In this document: in pieces, positions 1 to 12,742 of the stretch
How positions within the stretch are numbered: the first letter of the stretch is position 1
Layout: every line of letters starts with the position of its first letter
Assembly: GCF_020215665.1 (NCBI RefSeq)
Contig: NZ_CP084061.1
Location: 3,580,501 to 3,644,500, forward strand
Direction of reading: 5' to 3'
DNA: 64,000 bases
Origin: Blautia parvula
GTDB lineage: Bacteria; Bacillota; Clostridia; Lachnospirales; Lachnospiraceae
Program-made: the position numbers and the translations under genes
The notes under the pieces: generated by a model
The model's input: the letters and a program-made list of their open reading frames with translations, nothing else
Databases searched by the model: none
What the model was told of the DNA's origin: nothing

Positions 1-229
1 CCTTCTCCGTTATATGTGATACCATCAGGCCGATCTCGTCCATATGGGCGGACAGCATGACCTTAATTTTGGATGCCGGATTGATGACACTCACCACATC
101 GGCAATCTCATCCGTATAGATCTCATCCGCAAATCCCTCCGCGTATTTCATAACTTTTCTCTGTATATCCTCCTCAAACCCTGAGACGGATGCTGTTGAA
201 AGCAGCTCATATAAAAATTCTCTGCTCAT
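1..229 (-). CDS. M42 family metallopeptidase (aminopeptidase), N-terminal fragment
   Basis: Only the first 76 codons lie in the window; the rest runs off the left edge. The start is an ATG preceded by GGAGGAGAAA. The peptide opens MSREFLYELLSTASVSGFEE and reaches an SAHMDEIGLMV stretch. The histidine and aspartate of that stretch match the first metal-ligand motif of M42 aminopeptidases, which trim peptides in the cytoplasm with two metal ions. The gene begins 16 bases after the MATE gene stops, on the same strand, so the two may be co-transcribed. The catalytic and remaining metal ligands are outside the window, so activity cannot be judged. Confidence 0.8.
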   Translation of the reverse strand, partial: MSREFLYELLSTASVSGFEEDIQRKVMKYAEGFADEIYTDEIADVVSVINPASKIKVMLSAHMDEIGLMVSHITEK

Positions 230-245
230 TTTCTCCTCCTTTCCT

Positions 246-1604
246 CTACACTGTTTGAAGCGCTCGCTCCCGCTTTTTATTGATCCGGTAATACAGGACT
301 GCACTGAGCAGGAATCTGGATACCTGGTCCACTGCAATGATCAGCCAGACAGCCGTAAGCGGCAGTCCCAACACATAGGCCGCCAGCATACACAGCGGGA
401 TCCTGACGATCCAGATACCGAATCCCGCCACCAGCATGGGGGCATTTTTGTAGCCCATGGCCCTGATGGTCCCATTGTATATCCTGGACAGGTTCTGGGG
501 AATCTGGATAAATCCCATGACAAACACATACACAACGCCAATGGCCTGCAGTTCCGGCTTGTCTGTCATCAGCGTCATAAAGAACCTGGGCAGGAAAATG
601 AGAAGCAGAGAGGTAATGGAACTGATCACAACCCCGACCTTCAGCAGTTCTTTGAAATATATTTTCCGCAGTTCCTCATCCTGCCTGCCGATGGCTCTCG
701 CTGCCAGTGTGGTGGATGCTGTGCTGAAGCCGATGGCCGGCATCTCCGTGATCTCCTCTGCCTGTATGCCGAGCTGGTATGCGGCAAACGCCTGATTTCC
801 GTAAAACAGGATCACCTTGCTTAAAATAATGGCAGAGAACTGCCAGAACATACTCTCCAGCGCTGCCGGAATCCCTGTTGTGTATATGTCATAAATACAC
901 CTTCTGTCAAAGCTGAAAAACCGGTGCGCTGCAGGCATTTTCCGGAACAGCCCGCCCTTCTTTTTATACAGCAGATAAAGCCCGGTGCACGCCCCCACCG
1001 CCTGAGCAGTCACAAGGGCAGCCGCAGCCCCCTTGATTCCCATGCCTGGAACGCCGAAAGCGCCGAAGATAAAGCAGTATCCGCACACAATGTTGACCAC
1101 ATTCATGAGCACCGCAATATACATGGGCACCTTGGTATTGCCGTACCCCTGGAAAGATGCCGTTACCACGGTCATGATCACCACAAAGGGAAATCCAAAC
1201 ACAATGGTCTTCATATATCCCTGAGCCAGGGACAGAATCTGGGCATCTTTTGAGAAAAATCCCAGAAAAAGCGGTGCCTGAAAATACAGCACCACCTGAA
1301 AGATAAGTACAATGATCAGCTCTGTCAGCATGGTCTGCTCCGCGATCTTCCTGCACTCCTGATGTCTCCCCGCACCGTATGCACGGGCGATCAGGACCGT
1401 GGCACCGATTGCCACGCCCTTGTAAAAGCACCATAAGGTATCCGTGATCCGGATACAGATTCCCTGTGCGGAAATATCGTTTGCAAGCAGTCGTCCCACC
1501 ATAGCCGTGATCACCAAGTTAGCTGAGATCTGAAGTATGTTTTCCAGTATCATCGGAATAATGATTTGATAAATTTCCCGTTTTATAGCCTTTTTTCCGT
1601 ACAC
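246..1604 (-). CDS. MATE family multidrug/metabolite efflux transporter
   Basis: About 452 residues with twelve predicted membrane segments in two related halves, the usual MATE length. The N-terminal half has a QISANLVITAMVGRL-type segment and the second half a QLGIQAEEITEMPAIGFSTA-type segment, both typical of MatE domains. MATE proteins expel cationic drugs or metabolites using H+ or Na+ gradients. I place the start at a GTG at 1604 behind a GGAGG. An in-frame ATG at 1637 lies inside a terminator hairpin and is a poor start. It follows the sugar-binding protein gene on the same strand, but the hairpin suggests separate expression. Substrate unknown. Confidence 0.85.
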   Translation of the reverse strand: MYGKKAIKREIYQIIIPMILENILQISANLVITAMVGRLLANDISAQGICIRITDTLWCFYKGVAIGATVLIARAYGAGRHQECRKIAEQTMLTELIIVLIFQVVLYFQAPLFLGFFSKDAQILSLAQGYMKTIVFGFPFVVIMTVVTASFQGYGNTKVPMYIAVLMNVVNIVCGYCFIFGAFGVPGMGIKGAAAALVTAQAVGACTGLYLLYKKKGGLFRKMPAAHRFFSFDRRCIYDIYTTGIPAALESMFWQFSAIILSKVILFYGNQAFAAYQLGIQAEEITEMPAIGFSTASTTLAARAIGRQDEELRKIYFKELLKVGVVISSITSLLLIFLPRFFMTLMTDKPELQAIGVVYVFVMGFIQIPQNLSRIYNGTIRAMGYKNAPMLVAGFGIWIVRIPLCMLAAYVLGLPLTAVWLIIAVDQVSRFLLSAVLYYRINKKRERALQTV

Positions 1605-1624
1605 AGAAACCTCCATCCTTTTGA

Positions 1625-1650
1625 AAACGGGTGTCATAAGGCACCCGTTT
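1625..1650 (-). terminator. Terminator after the lac-type ABC operon
   Basis: Perfect 9-bp stem (AAACGGGTG / CACCCGTTT) with an 8-nt loop, followed on the minus strand by TTTTC. It sits 25 bases after the binding-protein stop codon. The U-tract is short, so read-through into the MATE gene is possible. Confidence 0.6.
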
Positions 1651-1674
1651 CCAGTTTATGTGCTGTCTATTCTT

Positions 1675-2970
1675 TTATTTGCCGAATTTTGCTTTCATTT
1701 CCTCCTGTTCCGCATTGAGAACTTCTGTGGGGTCACCGTTGTTCAGCATAACCTTTGCCATGGAGTTCTTGGACATTTCCAATGCCTCCGCAAAGTTGGC
1801 TGTGTAATTTACCTGTGGGACAGTCTTTCCTATCTCTGTGAACAGGTCAAAGATCTTCTGGCCTCCGAAGAACTCATCTCCCTCTTTGAACACGTCAGAT
1901 TCCAGCGCTTTTAAGTAAGAGGGGTACAGGCCGTAATTCTGGAATCCTTCCACATTGGCATCCACGTCCTCCATGACGTATTTTACGAATGCCTTTGCCG
2001 CCTCAGCGCTCTTGCTGGCTGAAGGCACGGCAAGAACGGAACCGCCATTTGACGCGCCCTGGCTTTCCGAGTCTGCCTGGAACTTCGGCAGCGGCATAAC
2101 TGCCCACTTGCCGTCCTGGTCGGGAACCGCATCCTTGATGGAACCAACCATCCAGACAGCGTCTGCGATACATGCGAACTTGTCTGCGCCCATGCCGGCT
2201 ACCATGTCATCCCATGAGGAGTTGTTGAAGGTAATGCCCGCGTCGTACATTTTCTTACAGGTCTCCATAGCCTGGATGGAAGCTTCTGAATTCACCTGGG
2301 TGTTGCCGTCCTTGTCAAAGTAGAAGCCGCCGCCCTCCATCATGAGAAGCCTGTATGTAGTATCATTTCTGGATTCCGCCATGCACAGCATGTCAGCTCC
2401 TGTCTTGTCTTTTAAAACTTTTCCTGCCTCAATGAAATCGTCCCAGGTCACAATATCCTCTGCCTTGATCCCTGCCTGCTCGAACAGATCACTTCTGTAG
2501 AACATGCCGCACGGGCCGGAATCCCAGGGATAGGCAATAACTTTGCCGTCAACCGTGCACTCTGACAATTTGATGGGGAAGAAATCATCGGGGTTGATCA
2601 TATCTGTGAACTCTTCAAATTTTCCCGGGAATTTCTCTCCGAACTTTGCCATCTGTTCGCCTTCAATGGACACAATGTCAGGAAGTCCGATACCTGACTG
2701 CAGGCATGTGGTCATCTTCTGATACACCTGGTCTACGCCCATCTCCTCAAAGTTAAAACTCACATCCGGGTTTTCCTCCTGGAACTTTTCCGCCCACTCT
2801 TCCAGATGGGCCAGTGCCACGTCCCAGCTCCAAATTGTGATCTCACCGGAGAGTGCGCCTTCCTTATCACCGGAAGCCTCCTTTTTCGCTCCGCCGCTCC
2901 CGCCGCAGGCTGTCAGGGACAATGCCATCACTGCTGCTGTTACCAATGCCGCTGCTTGTTTCTTTTTCAT
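1675..2970 (-). CDS. Sugar ABC transporter substrate-binding lipoprotein
   Basis: 431 residues. A lipoprotein signal (MKKKQ, hydrophobic stretch, LTACGGSGG) puts the lipid-anchored cysteine near residue 22. The mature part reads like family 1 solute-binding proteins: SGEITIWSWDVA near the start, YPWDSGPCGMFYRSDLFEQAG in the middle, and repeated small-residue segments near the end. It should capture an oligosaccharide outside the membrane for the two permeases encoded just upstream. It is the last gene of lacI-lacZ-permease-permease-binding protein, so a beta-galactoside is the likely cargo, by context only. No ATPase is in the operon; CUT1 systems often share an MsmK-type ATPase encoded elsewhere. 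Confidence 0.9.
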   Translation of the reverse strand: MKKKQAAALVTAAVMALSLTACGGSGGAKKEASGDKEGALSGEITIWSWDVALAHLEEWAEKFQEENPDVSFNFEEMGVDQVYQKMTTCLQSGIGLPDIVSIEGEQMAKFGEKFPGKFEEFTDMINPDDFFPIKLSECTVDGKVIAYPWDSGPCGMFYRSDLFEQAGIKAEDIVTWDDFIEAGKVLKDKTGADMLCMAESRNDTTYRLLMMEGGGFYFDKDGNTQVNSEASIQAMETCKKMYDAGITFNNSSWDDMVAGMGADKFACIADAVWMVGSIKDAVPDQDGKWAVMPLPKFQADSESQGASNGGSVLAVPSASKSAEAAKAFVKYVMEDVDANVEGFQNYGLYPSYLKALESDVFKEGDEFFGGQKIFDLFTEIGKTVPQVNYTANFAEALEMSKNSMAKVMLNNGDPTEVLNAEQEEMKAKFGK

Positions 2971-3011
2971 TTCTTTATTCCTCCTTAAATTTTTTTACAG
3001 AATCAGATACA

Positions 3012-3851
3012 CTACTCTTTCACCGCACCGCCCATGACGCCTGCCACGAACTGCTTCTGGAATACCAGGAAGATGATCATAATAGGCAGAACCGCGCAGA
3101 CGGTCGCCAGCATGATCACACCGTAGTCTTTTCTCCACGCCACACCATCCAGCATAGCCAGGGCTACAGGGAAGTTGTACATGGATTTTGTGCTGAGAAT
3201 GATCAAAGGCCACATAAAATTGTTCCACATACTCATGAACATATAGATTCCCAGGGCACCCACCGCAGGTTTCTGTGAGGGGAGCACCACTTTCAGGAAA
3301 ATACCAATCTCCCCACAGCCGTCTATTCTGGCAGCCTCAATAAGGGAGGTTGGGAACGCCAGCATATTCTGCCGCATCAGGAAAATACCGAAGGCTCCGG
3401 CAAGACCGGGAAGCACAACCGCCTGATAGGTATTGGCCCAGCCGATATTGTTCATCAGCGTGAACAGCGGCACATACATTACCTGTGCGGGAATCATCAT
3501 GGTTATCATGATAAGGCCGAACAACAGGCCCTTTCCCTTAAATTCAAACTTCGCCAGCGCATATCCCGCCATGGAGTGCAGCACTATGGCAAGGGCCGTG
3601 TAGCTGACTGTCATGATGGTGGAATTGGTAAGGATCCTCACAAGGTCCATTTTCTTGTTCAGGTTCGCAAAATTCTCTGCCAGATGGGAGCCGAAAAACA
3701 GTTTCGGCGCTGCGCTCAGGATCTCCGCATTGGTGTTCGTGGCTGACACGAACATGAAATAAAAGGGAAACAGGGAGATCAGTGCTGCTATGGTCAGGAA
3801 CACATAGGTGAAAACCTTGCGTCCGCTTATCTTCTTTCCTGTTGTTTTCAC
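3012..3851 (-). CDS. Carbohydrate ABC transporter permease, MalG-type
   Basis: 279 residues with about six membrane segments. The cytoplasmic EAA loop reads IEAARIDGCGEIGIFLKVVLP, the helix that docks onto the ATPase in CUT1 importers. The C-terminus ends near FVAGVMGGAVKE, typical of MalG-like subunits. The gene overlaps the stop of the MalF-type permease gene by four bases, implying coupled translation and a paired transmembrane channel. It works with the lipoprotein encoded 41 bases downstream. Confidence 0.92.
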   Translation of the reverse strand: MKTTGKKISGRKVFTYVFLTIAALISLFPFYFMFVSATNTNAEILSAAPKLFFGSHLAENFANLNKKMDLVRILTNSTIMTVSYTALAIVLHSMAGYALAKFEFKGKGLLFGLIMITMMIPAQVMYVPLFTLMNNIGWANTYQAVVLPGLAGAFGIFLMRQNMLAFPTSLIEAARIDGCGEIGIFLKVVLPSQKPAVGALGIYMFMSMWNNFMWPLIILSTKSMYNFPVALAMLDGVAWRKDYGVIMLATVCAVLPIMIIFLVFQKQFVAGVMGGAVKE

Positions 3852-4741
3852 GAATTGTCACCTCCATTTGTAGCCTTGAACTGGACAAAGGACAGTATGC
3901 CGATAATGATCACCAGGGCATAGCTGAGTGCTGCCGCGTACCCGAATTTGTAATACGAAAATCCGGTGTTGTACAGGTAATGCCCAATGGTTATGGTGGC
4001 ATTGTCCGGCCCTCCTTTTGTCAGTACAAAGGACTCATCAAACAACTGCAGGGTTCCGATCGTGGAGGTAATGCTTACAAACAGGATGATGGATTTTACC
4101 ATGGGAATGGTGATCCGGAAAAACTTCTGTAAAAAAGAGGCCCCGTCCATATCCGCTGACTCGTAAAGCTCTGTGGGGATTCCCTTCAGCCCGGCGATCA
4201 TGATAATGGTGTTATAGCCGGTCCACCTCCAGGTGATGCCCATAATGACAACAGCCCTTGCGCCCCACACGGAATTCAGCCAGTCCACACCGCTCCATCC
4301 TACAGAGCGGAGAAAATGGTTTACCAGACCGAAATCGGTGTTGAACAGCAGTTTAAAGATCATAGCATAGGCAACCAGTGCTGTCACAGAGGGCAGAAAC
4401 ACGCTGATTCGGTAACAGGTCCTGAATTTCAGGAAATTCTCTTCCACCAGAACTCCCAGGATCAGGGACAGGATCACCATAACAGGCACCTGGATCGCCA
4501 GATAGATAAATGTGTTGCCCAGGGACTTCCAGAACACCGGGTCCCTGAACATGGTCACATAGTTGTTGATTCCGCAGAACAGGTACTCCCCGCCCTCAAA
4601 ATCATAGAAACTCAGCGCCAGCGATTTGATCACCGGATAGACCATGAACACCCCGAACAGGACTATCATCGGCAGTAAAAATATGTACGGCGCCGTTTTT
4701 TTGTTCACAAAGTTTCTTCTTCTTTCTTTTCCCCCAGCCAT
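3848..4741 (-). CDS. Carbohydrate ABC transporter permease, MalF-type
   Basis: 297 residues. A short basic N-terminus is followed by a first membrane helix (YIFLLPMIVLFGVFMVYPV) typical of MalF/LacF-like permeases without the large periplasmic loop. The EAA motif appears as LYESADMDGASFLQKFFRITIP. With the MalG-type partner it forms the membrane channel of a CUT1 sugar importer. It starts 15 bases after the beta-galactosidase stop, so hydrolase and uptake system share one transcript. Confidence 0.92.
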   Translation of the reverse strand: MAGGKERRRNFVNKKTAPYIFLLPMIVLFGVFMVYPVIKSLALSFYDFEGGEYLFCGINNYVTMFRDPVFWKSLGNTFIYLAIQVPVMVILSLILGVLVEENFLKFRTCYRISVFLPSVTALVAYAMIFKLLFNTDFGLVNHFLRSVGWSGVDWLNSVWGARAVVIMGITWRWTGYNTIIMIAGLKGIPTELYESADMDGASFLQKFFRITIPMVKSIILFVSITSTIGTLQLFDESFVLTKGGPDNATITIGHYLYNTGFSYYKFGYAAALSYALVIIIGILSFVQFKATNGGDNS

Positions 4742-4756
4742 TTTTCTCTTCCTTTC

Positions 4757-8929
<4,173 letters not shown>

Positions 8930-9001
8930 TTACTTAACGCCTGTTTTGTTTAGTTAATATATTATTTGTTTAGTAAATATATGTATCTTCCTTACATCCT
9001 C

Positions 9002-9030
9002 ACAATACTTGAATTAATGGGGTTTGTCAA
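9002..9030 (-). promoter_or_regulatory. Sigma-A promoter of the lacI-lacZ-ABC operon
   Basis: Minus strand TTGACA (9025-9030), 17-bp spacer, TATTGT (9002-9007). Transcription would begin near 8995, about 80 bases before the lacI start codon, with operator-like repeats inside the leader and upstream. Confidence 0.65.
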
Positions 9031-9130
9031 CAATATATTTCGTATTTTCCCGCATTTGTTGTGCATATCTGATATTTTTATGACTTTTATATAAATTCCT
9101 ACCCCATATATTTAGTAAATATACATAAAA

Positions 9131-9166
9131 GAAAAGGGCTGTTTTCCATGGTAAACAGCCCTTTTC
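9131..9166 (-). terminator. Terminator of the frl operon
   Basis: Perfect 14-bp stem (GAAAAGGGCTGTTT / AAACAGCCCTTTTC) with an 8-nt loop, then TTTT on the minus strand. It lies 30 bases past the frlB stop and separates that operon from the lacI promoter. Confidence 0.85.
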
Positions 9167-9195
9167 TTATGCAGTTAGTAAATTTATTTACTATA

Positions 9196-10221
9196 TCAGT
9201 ATTCCACCACACCGTAATATCTCCGGTCATCAGGATTGTGATCCCTCACCACGGAGAAATAGTAACAGAACCACTCCAGCGGCACGAACATGACAAAGGG
9301 TGCCAGATCCGGGTGAAGCCCCATAGCGAAATCCGCGTAGTCAAGCACAATGGCGGTTCCTTTCCACCGCTCCACAAACTGCAGTGCCCTCTGTGTGATC
9401 TCCCTGGCAGAATCTGTGGGAACCAAAAATAAAAACGGAACGCCTGATTCCACGATCTCCAGGGGACCGTGACGGAATTCACCGGCCTGAATCACCGCCC
9501 CGTGAGACCAGAGAAATTCCATGCCGGTGATAACGCCCTCCTTATAAGCAAGAGGGACCATGGAGCTGGCTGATACTGTGTAAAATCCCTTCAGACTTCG
9601 CAGGGGTTTTGTCATTTCCAGGGCCTTCTTTTCAAAGTTTTCAATGTGGTATCCAAGCACCTCGGGCAGGCGCTTCATATCGGACAGTATTTTTTCCATA
9701 ACCTCTGTGCTCTCGCCGCGGTCTATGGCAGTGCGGGCGATCAGGGTGTAAAGTGCCGCAAGCTGGCATTCCCACATGGCCTCTGCGTGATAATCCACCA
9801 CAAAGTCTGCCTCCTGACCCAGAGGATTCTCCTCCCTCTGATTGCAGACACCCACTGTCATGATTCCCTGCTTTCCGGCTTTTCTGAGTCCTTTTACGAT
9901 TTCTTCCGTGGTGCCTGACTGGGATATGAATACCGCCAGCATTTTTCTGTCACCATAGACCGGCATGGAATCTATGAATTCCCACCCGGTGTAGGCATTT
10001 ACTGCCAGTGTCGTGTATTTGTCCGCCAGGTATTTTGCTGTACTGCCGGCAGCGCTGGAGCTTCCGCAGCCGACAAAACAGATACGCTCCACCTGATTCT
10101 CTTTGATATAAGCCAGAATGGGGGCTATTTTAGCGTCCGCTGTCTCCAGAAAATCCGCCACCTCTTTTTTCATGTCTGCTGTTACTAAAAAATGTACCTC
10201 TTCTTTGTTTAGATTCAACAT
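9196..10221 (-). CDS. frlB: Fructoselysine 6-phosphate deglycase, SIS domain
   Basis: About 341 residues from the ATG at 10221, which has AAAGGA eight bases upstream. That start also aligns with the start of E. coli FrlB as I recall it (MLNLNKEEVHFLV here). A further in-frame ATG at 10245 would add eight residues. It carries two SIS folds with FVGCGSSSAAGSTAKYLADK and SQSGTTEEIVKGLR. The C-terminal half is very close to FrlB: SGEFRHGPLEIVE-type and DHNPDDRRYYG segments. FrlB cleaves fructoselysine 6-phosphate to lysine and glucose 6-phosphate in the cytoplasm. The kinase gene of the same pathway is two genes upstream. A related Amadori substrate such as glucoselysine or fructose-asparagine cannot be excluded. 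Confidence 0.88.
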   Translation of the reverse strand: MLNLNKEEVHFLVTADMKKEVADFLETADAKIAPILAYIKENQVERICFVGCGSSSAAGSTAKYLADKYTTLAVNAYTGWEFIDSMPVYGDRKMLAVFISQSGTTEEIVKGLRKAGKQGIMTVGVCNQREENPLGQEADFVVDYHAEAMWECQLAALYTLIARTAIDRGESTEVMEKILSDMKRLPEVLGYHIENFEKKALEMTKPLRSLKGFYTVSASSMVPLAYKEGVITGMEFLWSHGAVIQAGEFRHGPLEIVESGVPFLFLVPTDSAREITQRALQFVERWKGTAIVLDYADFAMGLHPDLAPFVMFVPLEWFCYYFSVVRDHNPDDRRYYGVVEY

Positions 10222-10241
10222 ATCTCTTTTCCTTTCTTCAG

Positions 10242-10958
10242 TCACTGTGTCAGTTCTATTTCCAGTTTCACTTTGTCCGTCCGCATATAGGCCCTGCAGT
10301 ATTCCACCACCTTTCCCTGCCTGTCGTATGTTTGGAACGTAAAGAGAAAAACACTGCTGCCCTCCGGTATTTCAAGCCATTTTGCCTCTTTCTTCCCTGC
10401 TTTGACAATCGTCACTTCCTGTCTGGATTCGTGGAGACGGACGCCTCTCTGTTCCATGATCTCATACAGAGAAGACGCCTCCGGACTGCAGGAACGGACC
10501 TCCCCCAGTATCTCTTCCGGAACATAGGTGTATTCCACAGAGACGGGAAGGCCGTCCCCCAGACGGAGCCTCACGATCTCATGGATTCCCCCGCCCTGTG
10601 CAGGCATCTCCATATGGGAATACAGAGGCGCACAAGACAGCATTCTCCATGAAAGAATCCTGCTGCCGGCCTTTCTGCCCTGTTCTCTCATTGTCTGGGT
10701 AAATCCGCAGAGGCGGCACACATCCCCTTTTCTGGGGACTGAGGAGGCATAAGTTCCGGAACCTTGTCTCCGCTTTATCATGCCCTCACTTTCCAGAACG
10801 GCAAGCGCGCGGCGTATGGTCATTCGGTTTACATAAAATTCTTCCGCTAATTCCCGCTCTGAAGGGAGTCTGCTGCCCAGCGGGTATTCCCCGTCTTCTA
10901 TTTTCTTTCGGATAGCCCCGGCTATACCGGCGTATACGAAACGGTCACCCCCCGCCAT
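10242..10958 (-). CDS. GntR/UTRA-family transcriptional regulator (FrlR-like)
   Basis: About 238 residues from an ATG one base after the kinase stop codon, with GGAG nine bases upstream. A TTG at 10973 in the same frame is less likely. Residues from about 8 to 70 form a GntR winged helix (LPSERELAEEFYVNRMTIRRALAVLESEGMIKRRQGSGTY). The rest is a UTRA ligand-binding domain that senses small sugars or sugar phosphates. Its place between the fructoselysine kinase and deglycase genes makes it the probable FrlR equivalent. It ends just before frlB, so all four genes are likely one transcript. Confidence 0.9.
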   Translation of the reverse strand: MAGGDRFVYAGIAGAIRKKIEDGEYPLGSRLPSERELAEEFYVNRMTIRRALAVLESEGMIKRRQGSGTYASSVPRKGDVCRLCGFTQTMREQGRKAGSRILSWRMLSCAPLYSHMEMPAQGGGIHEIVRLRLGDGLPVSVEYTYVPEEILGEVRSCSPEASSLYEIMEQRGVRLHESRQEVTIVKAGKKEAKWLEIPEGSSVFLFTFQTYDRQGKVVEYCRAYMRTDKVKLEIELTQ

Positions 10959-10959
10959 A

Positions 10960-11739
10960 TCACCAGGCTCCAAAGTGGCCGATCGTGAGGGCTGCTTTGT
11001 CTGCCCCGGCGTGCATACAGCGTTTCAGCGGCTCACCTTCTAATGCTCTGCTTAAAAATCCCGCAATGTAGGAATCTCCCGCCCCCAGGGTGTCCACTGC
11101 CTGCGCGCCCGTAACGCCAATGGCTGTGTATTCTTTTCCGTCGTAGGCAACACTGCCGTTCTCTCCCAGTGTTGCAATTACGCAGCCTGCCCCCTGTTCT
11201 TTTACGCGTTTTAAAAGGCTTCTGGTAAATGTGTTGTCTTCCCGGCAGGAGAAGAAGGCATAATCTATATATGGAGCCAGAGAATCTATCTTAGGGGCGT
11301 CATATTTGTTTGAGAAATCATAAGACGTTTTTACTTTGGACGGCAGTCTGCCCAGACAGGCATCACACTGTCCCCAGACTGCCATATGTACACAGTCAAA
11401 GCCCGCCAGATACTGCAGATCCTCGTCAGACAGCACAAATCCCTCCAGAACATTCAGAAAGTCCTCCCCGAATTTTCTGTCTCCATCCACAAGTTCTATG
11501 TATGTGACTGCTGTCTTCCCCTCTTTTCTCTGCATACGGACAGTCTCCACCCCCTGCTCCTTTAACTTTTCCTGCATCATGTCACCAAAGGTATCTGTGC
11601 CGATCCAGCCCAGGTACGCGGTGTCCATGCCAAGCTGCCGTCCGTAGACAGCCACATTCACCGCGTTTCCGCCGGGATAGGCCCATCCCTGCCGCTCATA
11701 GAAATCCACGCAGTTGTCACCGATCGCTGCCAGCCTCAT
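10960..11739 (-). CDS. frlD: Fructoselysine 6-kinase, PfkB family
   Basis: 259 residues, close to E. coli FrlD in length and wording: AAIGDNCVDFYERQG at the start, GGNAVNVAVYGRQLG, and the C-terminal PfkB motif DTLGAGDSYIAGFL with the catalytic Asp. The ending IGHFGAW also matches the family. It phosphorylates fructoselysine on C6 with ATP in the cytoplasm, feeding FrlB. RBS GGAGGAAGATT precedes the ATG, and the start overlaps the end of the upstream GntR gene by 23 bases. No fructoselysine transporter gene is in the window. Assignment rests on memory of the E. coli protein, not on a search. Confidence 0.88.
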   Translation of the reverse strand: MRLAAIGDNCVDFYERQGWAYPGGNAVNVAVYGRQLGMDTAYLGWIGTDTFGDMMQEKLKEQGVETVRMQRKEGKTAVTYIELVDGDRKFGEDFLNVLEGFVLSDEDLQYLAGFDCVHMAVWGQCDACLGRLPSKVKTSYDFSNKYDAPKIDSLAPYIDYAFFSCREDNTFTRSLLKRVKEQGAGCVIATLGENGSVAYDGKEYTAIGVTGAQAVDTLGAGDSYIAGFLSRALEGEPLKRCMHAGADKAALTIGHFGAW

Positions 11740-12451
11740 AATCTTCCTCCATCCTTAAAATACTGGTAAATCTGCATCTGTCACCTCTTGTGAGGGAGCA
11801 GGCATATTCCACCTTAACTCCGTTTTCATCAAATGCCCGCATTTCCATCACTGCCAGGGCATCTCCCCGGCTGCAGTTTAAAATCCCCGCCTCCCTTGCA
11901 TCGGCTGCCCTGACGCTCATAGTCTGCTTTCCCCGGATCAGGTGTATTCCGTACTCCTCTTCCAGAAGGCGGTACAGGGAACCGGTCAATGGTTTTGTCT
12001 GCAGATCCGGGGCAATGCAGACGGGAATATAAGAGATTTCAAGGGCTGCCTCCTCCCGGTCCACGCTGCGCAGGCGGACGGTCTCTGTGATATCCGACCG
12101 GGGCGTCAGCCCAAATTCCTCCGTCAGCGCGTTCCCTGCCGGAATCACCCTGCAGGACAGAAGCTTTGTGGTCACGGTACTTCCGTTTTCCTGTGCCATT
12201 TGGGAAAAAGATTCAAAACGCTCCATGTGCCTGAGTATTTTCTTTTCCGCGGCAAAGGTTCCCACCCCTTTTACACTGTATACGATTCCTTCCTCCTTCA
12301 GCCGTTCAAGCGCTGCCCGCACAGTCCCCTTCTGTACTTTGAACCGCTCTGCCAGTTCCTCATTGGACGGCAGACGCCCGCCTCCTTCCAGATGGCTGTT
12401 CTCTATATACATCCGGATTCGGTCTGAAAGATAAAACCTGTCTCGGTGCAT
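11717..12451 (-). CDS. Second GntR/UTRA-family regulator of the frl operon
   Basis: 244 residues: GntR winged helix at the N-terminus (LPSNEELAERFKVQKGTVRAALERLKEEGIVYSVKGVGTF) and a UTRA domain after about residue 85. It leads a four-gene operon (this gene, frlD, GntR, frlB), preceded by AAAGGGGG and a sigma-A-like promoter. Having two different GntR/UTRA regulators inside one Amadori operon is odd. One may respond to the Amadori compound and the other to a different sugar. A GTATAC-centred palindrome upstream is a possible operator. Confidence 0.9.
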   Translation of the reverse strand: MHRDRFYLSDRIRMYIENSHLEGGGRLPSNEELAERFKVQKGTVRAALERLKEEGIVYSVKGVGTFAAEKKILRHMERFESFSQMAQENGSTVTTKLLSCRVIPAGNALTEEFGLTPRSDITETVRLRSVDREEAALEISYIPVCIAPDLQTKPLTGSLYRLLEEEYGIHLIRGKQTMSVRAADAREAGILNCSRGDALAVMEMRAFDENGVKVEYACSLTRGDRCRFTSILRMEEDYEAGSDR

Positions 12452-12460
12452 TGTATCCCC

Positions 12461-12531
12461 CTTTCAGTATGTATACCAATTAGTTATTTTTCTATACTGC
12501 AGACTATACACGCTAAAACACAGAGGAGCAA
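12461..12531 (-). promoter_or_regulatory. Promoter and possible GntR operator of the frl operon
   Basis: Minus strand TTGCTC (12526-12531), 17-bp spacer, TATAGT (12503-12508). About 25 bases downstream of the -10 is ATTGGTATACATACT, centred on the palindrome GTATAC, resembling the GT-N-TA-N-AC cores bound by HutC-type GntR proteins. The rest of 12532-12710 showed no gene or clear structure. Confidence 0.5.
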
Positions 12532-12710
12532 GAGGGGGAGGGAAATATCGTGAATGTGCATAGTAAACGTGATTATTTCTTCTTATATAAATGGATGGTG
12601 GGATTTTTGTATCATATTTTCAGATGTGGTAAAAGAATTTACTTTTAGGTCTCGCCGCCCGCCAGAGCGTGTTTGGACTGATCACTGCAGGAAATAAACC
12701 AATGCCAAAA

Positions 12711-12742
12711 GGGAGATGCTGTGCAGTCTCACAGCATCCCCC
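12711..12742 (-). terminator. Terminator overlapping the end of the HAAS-protein gene
   Basis: Stem GATGCTGTG / CACAGCATC extended by a GGG/CCC pair across one mismatch, then TTTT on the minus strand. The left half includes the stop codon of the gene ending at 12729. Confidence 0.65.

Noticed and set aside
12532-12710. Riboswitch upstream of the frl genes
   Set aside because: No paired structure or known aptamer motif; only a promoter and a short palindrome nearby.
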